A DNA stretch of 6,788 nucleotides, taken from Bacteroidota bacterium. GTDB lineage: Bacteria; Bacteroidota; Ignavibacteria; Kapaibacteriales; UBA2268. A model generated the notes under the pieces. It was not told where the DNA came from. It saw only the letters and a list, made by a program, of their open reading frames with translations, and did not search any database. This document shows, in pieces, positions 6,683-6,788 of this stretch. The position numbers and the translations under genes were made by a program. Numbering within the stretch: the stretch's first letter is position 1; each line of letters starts with the position of its first letter. Location of the stretch: assembly GCA_022708005.1 (NCBI GenBank), contig JAKIZN010000086.1, positions 1 through 6,788 on the forward strand, written 5' to 3'.

Positions 6683-6715
6683 AGATGTCCTACACCTCGA
6701 AGGTGTAGGACATCT
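6683..6715. repeat. Perfect 15-bp inverted repeat (extragenic palindrome)
   Basis: AGATGTCCTACACCT (6683-6697) and AGGTGTAGGACATCT (6701-6715) are exact reverse complements around the 3-nt centre CGA. The element starts 57 bp after the stop of the T9SS cargo gene. It is more GC-rich than the surrounding DNA and has no T-run after it on the plus strand (TTAAAG follows) nor a clear one on the minus strand (GGAATAC), so it is not a standard terminator. Compact, isolated perfect hairpins like this are typical of dispersed extragenic palindromes or the ends of IS200/IS605-type and REP-associated elements. Copy number cannot be judged from one window. Confidence 0.85.
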
Positions 6716-6788
6716 TAAAGCCTAACATTTCCTTACAGATACGCATTCAGTTAGAGTTCTTTCTCTATTTTTGAATTTCAGAATATTT

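Noticed and set aside
6722..6788. Minus-strand frame of 21 codons open to the right edge, stop at 6724-6722
   Set aside because: It could be the 3' end of a gene entering from the right, but it is too short and matches nothing I recognise, so I do not call it.

Overview
The window looks like an ordinary chromosomal stretch from an AT-rich, Gram-negative member of the Fibrobacteres-Chlorobi-Bacteroidetes (FCB) group. The main evidence is a secreted protein with a C-terminal type IX secretion (T9SS) sorting domain, found only in that group. An alpha2-type glycyl-tRNA synthetase and an M13 peptidase with a lipoprotein signal fit this. A sigma70-like promoter (TTGACT-17-TATTAT) before glyS, with no clear Bacteroides-type -33 box, would suit a Bacteroidota-related lineage such as Ignavibacteria or Kapabacteria, but I cannot place it more precisely.

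Layout, left to right. Five genes lie on the minus strand and one on the plus strand. At the left edge is the N-terminal third or less of a C-terminal processing (S41) peptidase (1-293). It is transcribed after glyS (315-1730), with 21 bp between them and no terminator. A strong hairpin terminator (1827-1861) separates glyS from the upstream gene, an M13 (PepO/neprilysin-like) metallopeptidase lipoprotein (1890-3953). That gene has its own promoter region, bounded by the terminator (about 4011-4055) of the next unit. The next unit is a two-gene operon, a TlpA-like thioredoxin (5316-5810) followed 2 bp later by a U32-family protein of the TrhP/YegQ type (4075-5313). A 95-bp AT-rich divergent region (5811-5905) separates this operon from the only plus-strand gene (5906-6625), which encodes the T9SS cargo protein. 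The last 163 bp hold no recognisable gene but contain a perfect 15-bp inverted repeat with a 3-nt loop, a candidate dispersed extragenic palindrome.

Functionally the window mixes translation (GlyRS, and a probable tRNA/RNA hydroxylation enzyme) with cell-envelope proteolysis and redox work (M13 lipoprotein, S41 peptidase, TlpA thioredoxin, T9SS cargo). I see no phage, defence, CRISPR, tRNA or insertion-sequence genes, and nothing that amounts to a clearly new system. The items most worth a second look are the 3'-terminal palindrome, the unknown N-terminal domain of the T9SS cargo, and the tight coupling of the TlpA and U32 genes.
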